A DNA stretch of 64,000 nt, from the NCBI RefSeq assembly GCF_022605725.1, contig NC_065549.1, forward strand, positions 1 to 64,000, in the 5' to 3' direction. Within the stretch, counting starts at the first letter, position 1; every line of letters starts with the position of its first letter. The notes beneath the pieces were generated by a model. That model was not told the origin of the DNA and did not search any database. It worked only from the letters and a program-made list of their open reading frames with translations. The translations under genes were made by a program, and so were the position numbers. The stretch is from Anthonomus grandis grandis (taxonomy: Eukaryota > Arthropoda > Insecta > Coleoptera > Curculionidae). Below are positions 21,236-33,894 of the stretch, piece after piece.

Positions 21236-24200
21236 GGTAAGTTAAATTGTTGTCCTATCAAGCAAAAAACCGTTTTTTATTAAAATTTGTATCTTTTCAG
21301 TGTCAACCCACCTTACTTGTCATAAACCTGATTGCTTCTTCGTCCGTCCATGGGGAGTGTCCGTCTTAACTTGTGGTGAGTTGACTGTTGTCCTACCAAG
21401 CAAAAAACCGTTTTTTAATAAAATTTGTATATTTTCAGTGTCAACCCACCTTACTTGTCATAAACCTGATTGCTTCTTCGTCCGTCCATGGGGAGTGTCC
21501 GTCTTAACTTGTGGTGAGTTGACTGTTGTCCTACCAAGCAAAAAACCGTTTTTTAATAAAATTTGTATATTTTCAGTGTCAACCCACTTTCTTGTCATAA
21601 ACCTGATTGCTTCTTCGTCCGTCCATGGGGAGTGTCCGTCTTAACTTGTGGTGAGTTGACTGTTGTCCTACCAAGCAAAAAACCGTTTTTTAATAAAATT
21701 TGTATATTTTCAGTGTCAACCCACCTTACTTGTCATAAACCTGATTGCTTCTTCGTCCGTCCATGGGGAGTGTCCGTCTTAACTTGTGGTGAGTTGACTG
21801 TTGTCCTACCAAGCAAAAAACCGTTTTTTAATAAAATTTGTATATTTTCAGTGTCAACCCACCTTACTTGTCATAAACCTGATTGCTTCTTCGTCCGTCC
21901 ATGGGGAGTGTCCGTCTTAACTTGTGGTGAGTTGACTGTTGTCCTACCAAGCAAAAAACCGTTTTTTAATAAAATTTGTATATTTTCAGTGTCAACCCAC
22001 CTTACTTGTCATAAACCTGATTGCTTCTTCGTCCGTCCATGGGGAGTGTCCGTCTTAACTTGTGGTGAGTTGACTGTTGTCCTACCAAGCAAAAAACCGT
22101 TTTTTAATAAAATTTGTATATTTTCAGTGTCAACCCACCTTACTTGTCATAAACCTGATTGCTTCTTCGTCCGTCCATGGGGAGTGTCCGTCTTAACTTG
22201 TGGTGAGTTGACTGTTGTCCTACCAAGCAAAAAACCGTTTTTTAATAAAATTTGTATATTTTCAGTGTCAACCCACCTTACTTGTCATAAACCTGATTGC
22301 TTCTTCGTCCGTCCATGGGGAGTGTCCGTCTTAACTTGTGGTGAGTTGACTGTTGTCCTACCAAGCAAAAAACCGTTTTTTAATAAAATTTGTATATTTT
22401 CAGTGTCAACCCACCTTACTTGTCATAAACCTGATTGCTTCTTCGTCCGTCCATGGGGAGTGTCCGTCTTAACTTGTGGTGAGTTGACTGTTGTCCTACC
22501 AAGCAAAAAACCGTTTTTTAATAAAATTTGTATATTTTCAGTGTCAACCCACCTTACTTGTCATAAACCTGATTGCTTCTTCGTCCGTCCATGGGGAGTG
22601 TCCGTCTTAACTTGTGGTGAGTTGACTGTTGTCCTACCAAGCAAAAAACCGTTTTTTAATAAAATTTGTATATTTTCAGTGTCAACCCACCTTACTTGTC
22701 ATAAACCTGATTGCTTCTTCGTCCGTCCATGGGGAGTGTCCGTCTTAACTTGTGGTGAGTTGACTGTTGTCCTACCAAGCAAAAAACCGTTTTTTAATAA
22801 AATTTGTATATTTTCAGTGTCAACCCACCTTACTTGTCATAAACCTGATTGCTTCTTCGTCCGTCCATGGGGAGTGTCCGTCTTAACTTGTGGTGAGTTG
22901 ACTGTTGTCCTACCAAGCAAAAAACCGTTTTTTAATAAAATTTGTATATTTTCAGTGTCAACCCACCTTACTTGTCATAAACCTGATTGCTTCTTCGTCC
23001 GTCCATGGGGAGTGTCCGTCTTAACTTGTGGTGAGTTGACTGTTGTCCTACCAAGCAAAAAACCGTTTTTTAATAAAATTTGTATATTTTCAGTGTCAAC
23101 CCACCTTACTTGTCATAAACCTGATTGCTTCTTCGTCCGTCCATGGGGAGTGTCCGTCTTAACTTGTGGTGAGTTGACTGTTGTCCTACCAAGCAAAAAA
23201 CCGTTTTTTAATAAAATTTGTATATTTTCAGTGTCAACCCACCTTACTTGTCATAAACCTGATTGCTTCTTCGTCCGTCCATGGGGAGTGTCCGTCTTAA
23301 CTTGTGGTGAGTTGACTGTTGTCCTATCAAGCAAAAAACCGTTTTTTAATAAAATTTGTATATTTTCAGTGTCAACCCACTTTACTTGTCATAAACCTGA
23401 TTGCTTCTTCGTCCGTCCATGGGGAGTGTCCGTCTTAACTTGTGGTGAGTTGACTGTTGTCCTACCAAGCAAAAAACCGTTTTTTAATAAAATTTGTATA
23501 TTTTCAGTGTCAACCCACCTTACTTGTCATAAACCTGATTGCTTCTTCGTCCGTCCATGGGGAGTGTCCGTCTTAACTTGTGGTGAGTTGACTGTTGTCC
23601 TATCAAGCAAAAAACCGTTTTTTAATAAAATTTGTATATTTTCAGTGTCAACCCACTTTCTTGTCATAAACCTGATTGCTTCTTCGTCCGTCCATGGGGA
23701 GTGTCCGTCTTAACTTGTGGTGAGTTGACTGTTGTCCTACCAAGCAAAAAACCGTTTTTTTAATAAAATTTGTATATTTTCAGTGTCAACCCACCTTACT
23801 TGTCATAAACCTGATTGCTTCTTCGTCCGTCCATGGGGAGTGTCCGTCTTAACTTGTGGTGAGTTGACTGTTGTCCTACCAAGCAAAAAACCGTTTTTTA
23901 ATAAAATTTGTATATTTTCAGTGTCAACCCACCTTACTTGTCATAAACCTGATTGCTTCTTCGTCCGTCCATGGGGAGTGTCCGTCTTAACTTGTGGTGA
24001 GTTGACTGTTGTCCTACCAAGCAAAAAACCGTTTTTTTAATAAAATTTGTATATTTTCAGTGTCAACCCACCTTACTTGTCATAAACCTGATTGCTTCTT
24101 CGTCCGTCCATGGGGAGTGTCCGTCTTAACTTGTGGTGAGTTGACTGTTGTCCTACCAAGCAAAAAACCGTTTTTTAATAAAATTTGTATATTTTCAGTG

Positions 24201-27200
24201 TCAACCCACCTTACTTGTCATAAACCTGATTGCTTCTTCGTCCGTCCATGGGGAGTGTCCGTCTTAACTTGTGGTGAGTTGACTGTTGTCCTACCAAGCA
24301 AAAAACCGTTTTTTAATAAAATTTGTATATTTTCAGTGTCAACCCACCTTACTTGTCATAAACCTGATTGCTTCTTCGTCCGTCCATGGGGAGTGTCCGT
24401 CTTAACTTGTGGTGAGTTGACTGTTGTCCTACCAAGCAAAAAACCGTTTTTTAATAAAATTTGTATATTTTCAGTGTCAACCCACCTTACTTGTCATAAA
24501 CCTGATTGCTTCTTCGTCCGTCCATGGGGAGTGTCCGTCTTAACTTGTGGTGAGTTGACTGTTGTCCTACCAAGCAAAAAACCGTTTTTTAATAAAATTT
24601 GTATATTTTCAGTGTCAACCCACCTTACTTGTCATAAACCTGATTGCTTCTTCGTCCGTCCATGGGGAGTGTCCGTCTTAACTTGTGGTGAGTTGACTGT
24701 TGTCCTACCAAGCAAAAAACCGTTTTTTAATAAAATTTGTATATTTTCAGTGTCAACCCACCTTACTTGTCATAAACCTGATTGCTTCTTCGTCCGTCCA
24801 TGGGGAGTGTCCGTCTTAACTTGTGGTGAGTTGACTGTTGTCCTACCAAGCAAAAAACCGTTTTTTAATAAAATTTGTATATTTTCAGTGTCAACCCACC
24901 TTACTTGTCATAAACCTGATTGCTTCTTCGTCCGTCCATGGGGAGTGTCCGTCTTAACTTGTGGTGAGTTGACTGTTGTCCTACCAAGCAAAAAACCGTT
25001 TTTTAATAAAATTTGTATATTTTCAGTGTCAACCCACCTTACTTGTCATAAACCTGATTGCTTCTTCGTCCGTCCATGGGGAGTGTCCGTCTTAACTTGT
25101 GGTGAGTTGACTGTTGTCCTATCAAGCAAAAAACCGTTTTTTAATAAAATTTGTATATTTTCAGTGTCAACCCACTTTACTTGTCATAAACCTGATTGCT
25201 TCTTCGTCCGTCCATGGGGAGTGTCCGTCTTAACTTGTGGTGAGTTGACTGTTGTCCTACCAAGCAAAAAAACCGTTTTTTAATAAAATTTGTATATTTT
25301 CAGTGTCAACCCACCTTACTTGTCATAAACCTGATTGCTTCTTCGTCCGTCCATGGGGAGTGTCCGTCTTAACTTGTGGTGAGTTGACTGTTGTCCTACC
25401 AAGCAAAAAACCGTTTTTTAATAAAATTTGTATATTTTCAGTGTCAACCCACCTTACTTGTCATAAACCTGATTGCTTCTTCGTCCGTCCATGGGGAGTG
25501 TCCGTCTTAACTTGTGGTGAGTTGACTGTTGTCCTACCAAGCAAAAAACCGTTTTTTAATAAAATTTGTATATTTTCAGTGTCAACCCACCTTACTTGTC
25601 ATAAACCTGATTGCTTCTTCGTCCGTCCATGGGGAGTGTCCGTCTTAACTTGTGGTGAGTTGACTGTTGTCCTATCAAGCAAAAAACCGTTTTTTAATAA
25701 AATTTGTATATTTTCAGTGTCAACCCACCTTACTTGTCATAAACCTGATTGCTTCTTCGTCCGTCCATGGGGAGTGTCCGTCTTAACTTGTGGTGAGTTG
25801 ACTGTTGTCCTACCAAGCAAAAAACCGTTTTTTAATAAAATTTGTATATTTTCAGTGTCAACCCACCTTACTTGTCATAAACCTGATTGCTTCTTCGTCC
25901 GTCCATGGGGAGTGTCCGTCTTAACTTGTGGTGAGTTGACTGTTGTCCTACCAAGCAAAAAACCGTTTTTTAATAAAATTTGTATATTTTCAGTGTCAAC
26001 CCACCTTACTTGTCATAAACCTGATTGCTTCTTCGTCCGTCCATGGGGAGTGTCCGTCTTAACTTGTGGTGAGTTGACTGTTGTCCTACCAAGCAAAAAA
26101 CCGTTTTTTAATAAAATTTGTATATTTTCAGTGTCAACCCACCTTACTTGTCATAAACCTGATTGCTTCTTCGTCCGTCCATGGGGAGTGTCCGTCTTAA
26201 CTTGTGGTGAGTTGACTGTTGTCCTACCAAGCAAAAAACCGTTTTTTAATAAAATTTGTATATTTTCAGTGTCAACCCACCTTACTTGTCATAAACCTGA
26301 TTGCTTCTTCGTCCGTCCATGGGGAGTGTCCGTCTTAACTTGTGGTGAGTTGACTGTTGTCCTACCAAGCAAAAAACCGTTTTTTAATAAAATTTGTATA
26401 TTTTCAGTGTCAACCCACCTTACTTGTCATAAACCTGATTGCTTCTTCGTCCGTCCATGGGGAGTGTCCGTCTTAACTTGTGGTGAGTTGACTGTTGTCC
26501 TATCAAGCAAAAAACCGTTTTTTAATAAAATTTGTATATTTTCAGTGTCAACCCACTTTACTTGTCATAAACCTGATTGCTTCTTCGTCCGTCCATGGGG
26601 AGTGTCCGTCTTAACTTGTGGTGAGTTGACTGTTGTCCTACCAAGCAAAAAACCGTTTTTTAATAAAATTTGTATATTTTCAGTGTCAACCCACCTTACT
26701 TGTCATAAACCTGATTGCTTCTTCGTCCGTCCATGGGGAGTGTCCGTCTTAACTTGTGGTGAGTTGACTGTTGTCCTATCAAGCAAAAAACCGTTTTTTA
26801 ATAAAATTTGTATATTTTCAGTGTCAACCCACTTTCTTGTCATAAACCTGATTGCTTCTTCGTCCGTCCATGGGGAGTGTCCGTCTTAACTTGTGGTGAG
26901 TTGACTGTTGTCCTACCAAGCAAAAAACCGTTTTTTAATAAAATTTGTATATTTTCAGTGTCAACCCACCTTACTTGTCATAAACCTGATTGCTTCTTCG
27001 TCCGTCCATGGGGAGTGTCCGTCTTAACTTGTGGTGAGTTGACTGTTGTCCTACCAAGCAAAAAACCGTTTTTTAATAAAATTTGTATATTTTCAGTGTC
27101 AACCCACCTTACTTGTCATAAACCTGATTGCTTCTTCGTCCGTCCATGGGGAGTGTCCGTCTTAACTTGTGGTGAGTTGACTGTTGTCCTACCAAGCAAA

Positions 27201-28394
27201 AAACCGTTTTTTAATAAAATTTGTATATTTTCAGTGTCAACCCACCTTACTTGTCATAAACCTGATTGCTTCTTCGTCCGTCCATGGGGAGTGTCCGTCT
27301 TAACTTGTGGTGAGTTGACTGTTGTCCTACCAAGCAAAAAACCGTTTTTTAATAAAATTTGTATATTTTCAGTGTCAACCCACCTTACTTGTCATAAACC
27401 TGATTGCTTCTTCGTCCGTCCATGGGGAGTGTCCGTCTTAACTTGTGGTGAGTTGACTGTTGTCCTACCAAGCAAAAAACCGTTTTTTAATAAAATTTGT
27501 ATATTTTCAGTGTCAACCCACCTTACTTGTCATAAACCTGATTGCTTCTTCGTCCGTCCATGGGGAGTGTCCGTCTTAACTTGTGGTGAGTTGACTGTTG
27601 TCCTATCAAGCAAAAAACCGTTTTTTAATAAAATTTGTATATTTTCAGTGTCAACCCACTTTACTTGTCATAAACCTGATTGCTTCTTCGTCCGTCCATG
27701 GGGAGTGTCCGTCTTAACTTGTGGTGAGTTGACTGTTGTCCTACCAAGCAAAAAACCGTTTTTTAATAAAATTTGTATATTTTCAGTGTCAACCCACCTT
27801 ACTTGTCATAAACCTGATTGCTTCTTCGTCCGTCCATGGGGAGTGTCCGTCTTAACTTGTGGTGAGTTGACTGTTGTCCTATCAAGCAAAAAACCGTTTT
27901 TTAATAAAATTTGTATATTTTCAGTGTCAACCCACCTTACTTGTCATAAACCTGATTGCTTCTTCGTCCGTCCATGGGGAGTGTCCGTCTTAACTTGTGG
28001 TGAGTTGACTGTTGTCCTACCAAGCAAAAAACCGTTTTTTAATAAAATTTGTATATTTTCAGTGTCAACCCACCTTACTTGTCATAAACCTGATTGCTTC
28101 TTCGTCCGTCCATGGGGAGTGTCCGTCTTAACTTGTGGTGAGTTGACTGTTGTCCTATCAAGCAAAAAACCGTTTTTTAATAAAATTTGTATATTTTCAG
28201 TGTCAACCCACTTTACTTGTCATAAACCTGATTGCTTCTTCGTCCGTCCATGGGGAGTGTCCGTCTTAACTTGTGGTGAGTTGACTGTTGTCCTACCAAG
28301 CAAAAAACCGTTTTTTATTAAAATTTGTATATTTTCAGTGTCAACCCACTTTACTTGTCATAAAACTGATTGCTTCTTCACTGTCTATGGGTAG
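21236..28394 (+). repeat. Satellite array: ~52 tandem copies of a 138-bp unit with embedded splice sites
   Basis: The marker TGTCAACCC recurs from 21301 to 28339, exactly 51 periods of 138 bp. Single-base losses (21587, 23656, 26832) and gains (23754, 24031, 25265) cancel. Copies are otherwise nearly identical, with two recurring single-base variants (CCTACCAAG/CCTATCAAG and CACCTTAC/CACTTTAC). The first and last copies are more diverged, as expected for array edges. Every unit has TATATTTTCAG then 75 bp then GTGAGT, i.e. an acceptor and a donor. Because 138 and 75 are multiples of three, long open frames cross the array, but the indels break them. No protein family is recognised, so it is annotated as a satellite, not as a gene. 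Confidence 0.95.
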
Positions 28395-28529
28395 GTTCTT
28401 AACTAGTGGTAAGATTAATTGTTTTCCTAAAAATTAAAATTATTTAGCATAAATAAATAAAGTTAATGTCCATTGTTATAGATAACCGTTTTACAGCCGT
28501 CCGATAGGAGTTTACAATTAAACATAAAA

Positions 28530-28667
28530 TAACAGACTGTTTTGTGTAAAGAGGAAAGGGTTTTTAGTGGGTCGGGAACAAGCCAAGATTGGCCTTCTCA
28601 TCCCCACACTCCCCCGGGCACCAGAACACCAATGCCTGGGGGGTCTGCACGCAGATTTTCCTAAACC

Positions 28668-28699
<32 letters not shown>
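28530..28699 (+). mobile_element. 5'-truncated non-LTR retrotransposon 3' end with poly(A) tail
   Basis: A G+C-richer segment contains TTTTTAGTGGGTCGGG, CCCCACACTCCCCCGGG and GCCTGGGGGGTC, which can pair as a stem-loop. It ends CCTAAACCTCTT followed by 28 A (28672-28699). This layout is typical of the 3' untranslated end of arthropod R1/I-type elements. No target-site duplication could be fixed and no coding sequence remains. Clade assignment is tentative. Confidence 0.55.
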
Positions 28700-28703
<4 letters not shown>

Positions 28704-30619
28704 ATAATAATCTATTGCTTAACAGCATGGAGAGGTTCAACTGACTACCACACAGGTTTTAAGGGGAAATGAAGAGACAAGGAACCACCATGTGTTGATT
28801 AAGTGAAAGGTGATCTGTAAGTATTTTATTTATTTATATTTGTTTTTTTTTATTTCATGATATTTTACATCTTTACAATTACTTTCATATTTCCATTTCC
28901 TTAGTACAATAGCTAGCTTAGAATTCACAAATAGTGTTTAATTTCAGTACATACTATATTTCCATATTTACAAAGAATTTAGCTTAAATTTGTGTTATCT
29001 GCAGAAAACCTTCATGATTTTAACTATTATACCCAACTTCAATAAATAATATAAATAATAATTAATTTATATTATAAATAATGAATCTTTTTCTGCTTCA
29101 GTTTCTATTTTATTTTACAGTATTTAGTATACATGATAAAAAACCTCTGAATAATTCTTTATATTAAATATATTTGTAAAAATTCGACTATTAATTATGA
29201 GCGGTTTCTCTTAAGATGCATCCAAAATAAATATTTTTTTTTAACTAGAATAAAATATTAAATGCTTAATTTTAATATAATACACCATGTATTTGCTTAT
29301 TATGTGACTTTTCAAAAGTTTAGTTATAAATCCATCCTGAAAACCCAATTTATTTGTCTCTACCAAACCAATTGAGATTCTTAGCTATATTTATCACTAT
29401 TATTCTATTAGCACCATTTCTGTTCATCTCTGATCAGCAACTTTTCCATAAAAATCAGCCAGTTATAATGTTACAGTAAAACTCTTAAAATTATTAACCT
29501 TGCAAAATCATTTAGGTACATTCATACCATTGTATAGATGAATTCCCATAACAAAAAACTAGCAATGTGTCAAAAATTGATATTTTTTAAAGATTTTTAA
29601 AAAAAATTTTACACCAGATTCAAAACCCAAAAGATTATAAAAATTAATTTTTTTATTTTTCACCTAATCCCTGTAGAAGGAGAGTCAATATACTAATATG
29701 GGGAGAGACCCTGTACATATGCTTATCTATATGAATACATATAAATCTAGCATGAATTTGTTATGAGATTCTTATTCTGTGGACACCATCCACTTGAGTG
29801 TATTCAAGGTTGATCAGAAATTTATAACTGGCAACAATTTTCTATGAAGTAAAGTTTCCACAGAAAATCGACAATAAAAAATCTTTACCTCATGATCTTC
29901 GGAGGTTCTAAGTATTTTAGTTAATGTACACATAGTAGGACACAGGTTTTTAAAGAACATCGTAAGAAAAACTACATGTTCCTTCAAAATATAGATACTC
30001 CAAGATATTTTGGTATATATGGCACAAATATTTAATCAACGCTTTTAGGTTAGGTTACAAATATCAGGATAAAATCCCCACTCATCATAAACAATGATGC
30101 CAAACATAATCAAAATAAGACATTACCCAAGGATTTTATATTTAGGTAAAAAGTACGCATTAGGAAAAATAACGGCAACAAAGTTGAATGGGTATTATAA
30201 ATTGAGACAAAACATATGTAAAGCAAAAGAAAAGGAAATAGCATGATCGTTTCCTGTCTGAGACTGTTGCTAAAGTGGTTACAAAGTCATCTCGTGACAA
30301 AAGCGGGAACCTATTTCCAAAACGTACAAGTCACAGAAGAAAACTGCTTTTGTATTATTAGTTATATGCTATAATCGCTTTTGTTATTTATTTTATACAA
30401 AGGATTAATAAATGTTAATCATTTAAAATTTATTATATTAATAAACCTAACTAATGGTTACTCAAAATTCACGCGACAATATACTTACAAAAAAAAAGAT
30501 AAAACTAATTTAATTTTCTGTACCTATCTTCAGTTATAAAATAAATTAAAATATATATTAATAAATTTTCTTTCCAGTTCGTTTTCCTTGGCCTACTTTT
30601 TTTTAATATATTAAAAAAT
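28700..30619. other. Non-coding AT-rich stretch
   Basis: 1.9 kb without a supported gene, RNA or repeat. Confidence 0.45.
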
Positions 30620-30925
30620 ATTTAAAAAAAAATATTTTGATTATAGTATTTTTTATGACGGCAAGGTACACATTTCATCCTGAGGCCGCGTTCACGACAA
30701 GGCGGCACACAGAAGGAAAGGAAGCTTCTCATCTTTCTTTAAAGAATTTTTTGGTTTGTTTATTACAAGTCGCAGGGCCAGACTCACAGAATTGCTTTAC
30801 GCATGAACAATTCTATGTAGCCTGCTAGAACAAGTTCACTAAAAAACTTAATAATTCTGGCACAAGAAGGCAAAACAAAAGATGTTGTTTACAAAGAAAT
30901 TCTTCGACTTTTCTTTTATTTTCAT
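30620..30925 (+). repeat. Dispersed repeat, copy B
   Basis: Direct-orientation relative of 3975-4303. The two match over most of their length, starting near the shared A-run/TATTTTTTAT block and ending at CTTTTCTTTTATTTTCA. Copy B lacks ~20 bp present in copy A around 4140. The 63-codon frame here is not conserved between copies. Confidence 0.75.
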
Positions 30926-31310
30926 TATTCTATATAATAACGTAATATACATTAAATAATATAGAGGAACAAATAAACATTATGTACCACAAATTATGTA
31001 CTAAGCTAAAAATAAAAACTAAACGAGAATTCTTATCAGTCAGATATGATTAGTTTTACAGTAATAAATATTACTATTGAAAATTAAACCTAAACAATAT
31101 GAACATTCTTATGTGAAACACTTATATATATTATCACAACCATTTGCTAATAAGTAAATTATTTAAAAAAATATATTGGTTACAAATAACCCCAGCCTCG
31201 AGTTAATGCTTTTAAAAACAAATAGGGCAAAATAGCCGCGTCGGGTGGTATACAACACACACCACTTACCGGTGCACAGAACGTCTTCTTTCTTTTGTGA
31301 CCTTGCTGAT
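30926..31310. other. Non-coding stretch
   Basis: AT-rich to 31200, then less so. A minus-strand donor-like ACCG|GTAAGT at about 31265-31275 could end an untranslated first exon, but nothing else supports a gene. Confidence 0.3.
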
Positions 31311-31437
31311 CAGCTGATCTGATTTGTCTCTGTCGGAGTCGCACAGAAAATCCCTCTTTAAAAAAGAAAGTTAAATAAAAAGAGCGTGTCGGGTTGTTTT
31401 GAGGTTGTCCGCTCGATCGAAAGATGGCGCGGAACTA
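31311..31437 (+). repeat. Outer inverted repeat, left arm
   Basis: An imperfect reverse complement of 34843-34965. The best block is GATCGAAAGATGGCGCGG with TTGTCCGCTCGATCG, and another is CACAGAAAATCCC. The arms differ by scattered substitutions and small indels. They flank the P-type transposon but are 155 bp or more outside it, so they belong to an older structure, perhaps terminal repeats of another element or an inverted duplication. Confidence 0.65.
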
Positions 31438-31583
31438 AATTTTGCGATATGTTGCAAAAGCTGTTTTGTTTCATTTATGTTCCGATAGATAGAGACACTT
31501 TGAATTTTTTTTTAAATAGGTATTCTGAAGATTGGCTTGCTGTTCTGGTTACAGGAAACAAAGAAGTTTAGTAAGTCTTCTGT

Positions 31584-31591
31584 GGTTTTGG
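31584..31591. repeat. 8-bp target-site duplication (left)
   Basis: GGTTTTGG immediately precedes the left inverted repeat and recurs immediately after the right one at 34261-34268. Eight-base duplications are characteristic of the P-element superfamily. Confidence 0.85.
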
Positions 31592-31625
31592 CACAGTACA
31601 CAGAGGAAAATAGTAGGGACACGCA

Positions 31626-32932
31626 CGTATTGAATCATTAAAACTTTTCCGAGCGCCATCGAACGGCCGTTAATTAAACTAATGTATATCTTTTACCGGC
31701 GCCTCCACCATTACTTACAATTTTTTATTACTTTTATTTTTTGACGATACACCTACACACCGTATGCTAGGTACGATTCGTGATGTCATATTTTTAAATT
31801 TGCCATTATTTCATCAATTTATCTCTAATTAATATAATATTTGGTGAACAAAATGATTGTAATTATAATAATAATAAAAATAATAATCTCTCCTTGTATT
31901 TCAATGACAATTTAAACATTTGCGACATCACAAATCCTACTTGGCATACCATATGTATTATAGGTGTATTGTGATTTTCTTAAATAGTTTGAAACGAAAC
32001 AAAATTTACTCTCTGAAGAAATGCACCAATTTATGGGTCAAAATTCTTGGTTTAATCTTTAAGGCACTTTAACAGTTCTATTCTTTGTAAAAATATTTTT
32101 TAAGATTACTATACTGAAAAGTGAAAAAGCTAAATATTTAGCTTTTTTAATTGTAACTATTTAATATTTTTTATACAAGAATATATAAAAATCTAAAGTT
32201 ATACCCATATTTTATTTACAAACTGTTTATTATCATGAAATTATAATTAGTCGTACTTAAAATTATGGGATATTCAAGATAAAATGTAATTGTAATGTAA
32301 TGAAATATGAAAAGTACAAAGAAAAAAGGTGGGATGTCCATGTATTTTCTACATTTAGTCTACATTCGTTAAGTCTCATAGTGTAAGCACCAAAAGTGCT
32401 CTCCTGAAATTTTCATTTTACCACGAGTACTGGATAATTTTCTGTTGGGATGATTTTCTATTATTTTGAAATATTTGTGACCCAATGATAAGTCACTTAG
32501 ATCCATCTTATTGCCCATACAACCTTCCAGGGGGACCTTGAGAGGGACCTCTATAAATAAATTAAAATTGGTGGATAAAATTAAAAATTAAATATTTCCT
32601 CGAGAAATTTAAGAATCCTTAAAGGATCTACAAAAAAAATATTATGCATGTATGTATACACGGACAGAGTGACCATTGCAATCTTGGTTATTATAAAACA
32701 AAGAAAATCAGTTAAATTAGGGCAAAGTTGCACATTACATGATCAAATATATGCCAGTAAAAAAAATATCCTGCAAGATTCAGAAATATGCAAAAAAATA
32801 ACAATATTTTCTTTGAAATAATAATTATAATTTTTCCTGGAGTTATTTATAAACAGATTTCAAAATAACATACACATTTACATAGAAATTTTTTCATAGA
32901 AAATTTGAACAAAATAAGAGGACACCACTTAC
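31626..32932. other. Interior of the P-type transposon without coding signal
   Basis: AT-rich. No transposase catalytic-domain homology was seen on the minus strand, consistent with an internally deleted element. Confidence 0.5.
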
Positions 32933-33169
32933 CTGCTATAACTGGATTTGAACTCTGAACAGGCATGCAGGCAGAAGTATTTCCTAAATAATTAAAGGAA
33001 GCAGACATGGGCCTATTCTCTTGTTGACTGATATTTGTTAAAGGGAAATTTTGGCTAAGTATGGGATCTGGTAGTGTTATAAGATCTATTCCCATAGATG
33101 AACTGTCACAATCAATTGACATTACTGTATTTTCAAACAAATCATCCCTTACTTCGATGTCCTGATCCA
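32933..33169 (-). CDS. P-type transposase remnant, exon 2 (spacer region)
   Basis: The minus-strand acceptor TTTTTAACATTTTAG at 33170 is followed by 237 bp without stops (VDQDIEVRDDLFENTVMSID at the start, GNTSACMPVQSSNPVIA at the end) and the donor GTAAGT at 32932-32927. Its phase fits the donor of the THAP exon (one base carried over). The sequence is the low-complexity acidic linker found after THAP domains and has no domain of its own. Confidence 0.5.
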
Positions 33170-33639
33170 CTAAAATGTTAAAAAAAAATATATTGCAGTT
33201 GGTAGGTGCATCCCGCATTATCCCATCATCAGTGGGGGAAAACATAAAAAATTCTATACCTATAACATACATGCCATAACTATACATGCATTTATTTGCA
33301 CGGTAGGTGCCTGTCAATTTTGTTTAAGAAATATTTTATAGTAAATGCTCTTAAAATGATAAAATTTATTTACTATAAATGATTCACACTTTTTTCAACC
33401 ATTCTGTGGTACTGTGAATCCCAATAATAAAATATACAGGGATTACAGGGCATCCTATTTGAGAGCCTATTTGTCAAGGGTGATGTAACTATCATAAGGC
33501 AGAAGAAAGCAGAAAGAATAAAAACAATCTTATGTAGGAAATTATTATGTATATTTTATGATATAATGGAACCCAGAATGGGACAATACTCCGGATAATA
33601 TTATTACTAAAAGTATACAAATTTACTATAATACTTTAC

Positions 33640-33894
33640 CTGGTAGATTAATAGTAGGGACTGCATTAATTCTAAGACCTCCAACTGTGCCTGGCACACA
33701 ATCTTCTCTGGAGAATGTTTTGGTCTTACAGCTTTTATCCAAGCCCTTAGGAGCCTGCGATTGTTTTTCGGAAACCGATGCCGCTTACTAGAGAAATCTG
33801 TACATTCCTGAACACAACATGGTCTTTGTTTTATCCTTTTGGGAGGGTTATTCTGAAAACAGTGGTCCTCCTCCTCCATCCCATCTCTTGCCAA
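33640..33894 (-). pseudogene. THAP zinc-finger exon of the P-type transposase, with an internal deletion
   Basis: The minus-strand frame gives QRPCCVQECTDFSSKRHRFP and then RRLLRAWIKAVRP, the first half of a THAP C2CH DNA-binding domain. The end of the domain, FSREDCVPGT and GGLRINAVPTINLP (the AVPT-type motif that closes THAP), is present but in another frame. The piece between, which should carry the C..H pair of the C2CH site, is missing. A frame-changing deletion at about 33738 therefore disables the finger. The donor CAG|GTAAAG is at 33639. It lies wholly inside the 31592-34260 element. Confidence 0.7.

Noticed and set aside
21300..28394. Long forward open frames of a 46-residue repeat protein
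   Set aside because: Open only because the 138-bp unit is a multiple of three. Six one-base indels break the frame, and the unit contains better evidence for introns than for continuous coding.
21236..28394. CRISPR-like array
   Set aside because: There are no variable spacers, whole units are identical, the period is 138 bp and the genome is eukaryotic.
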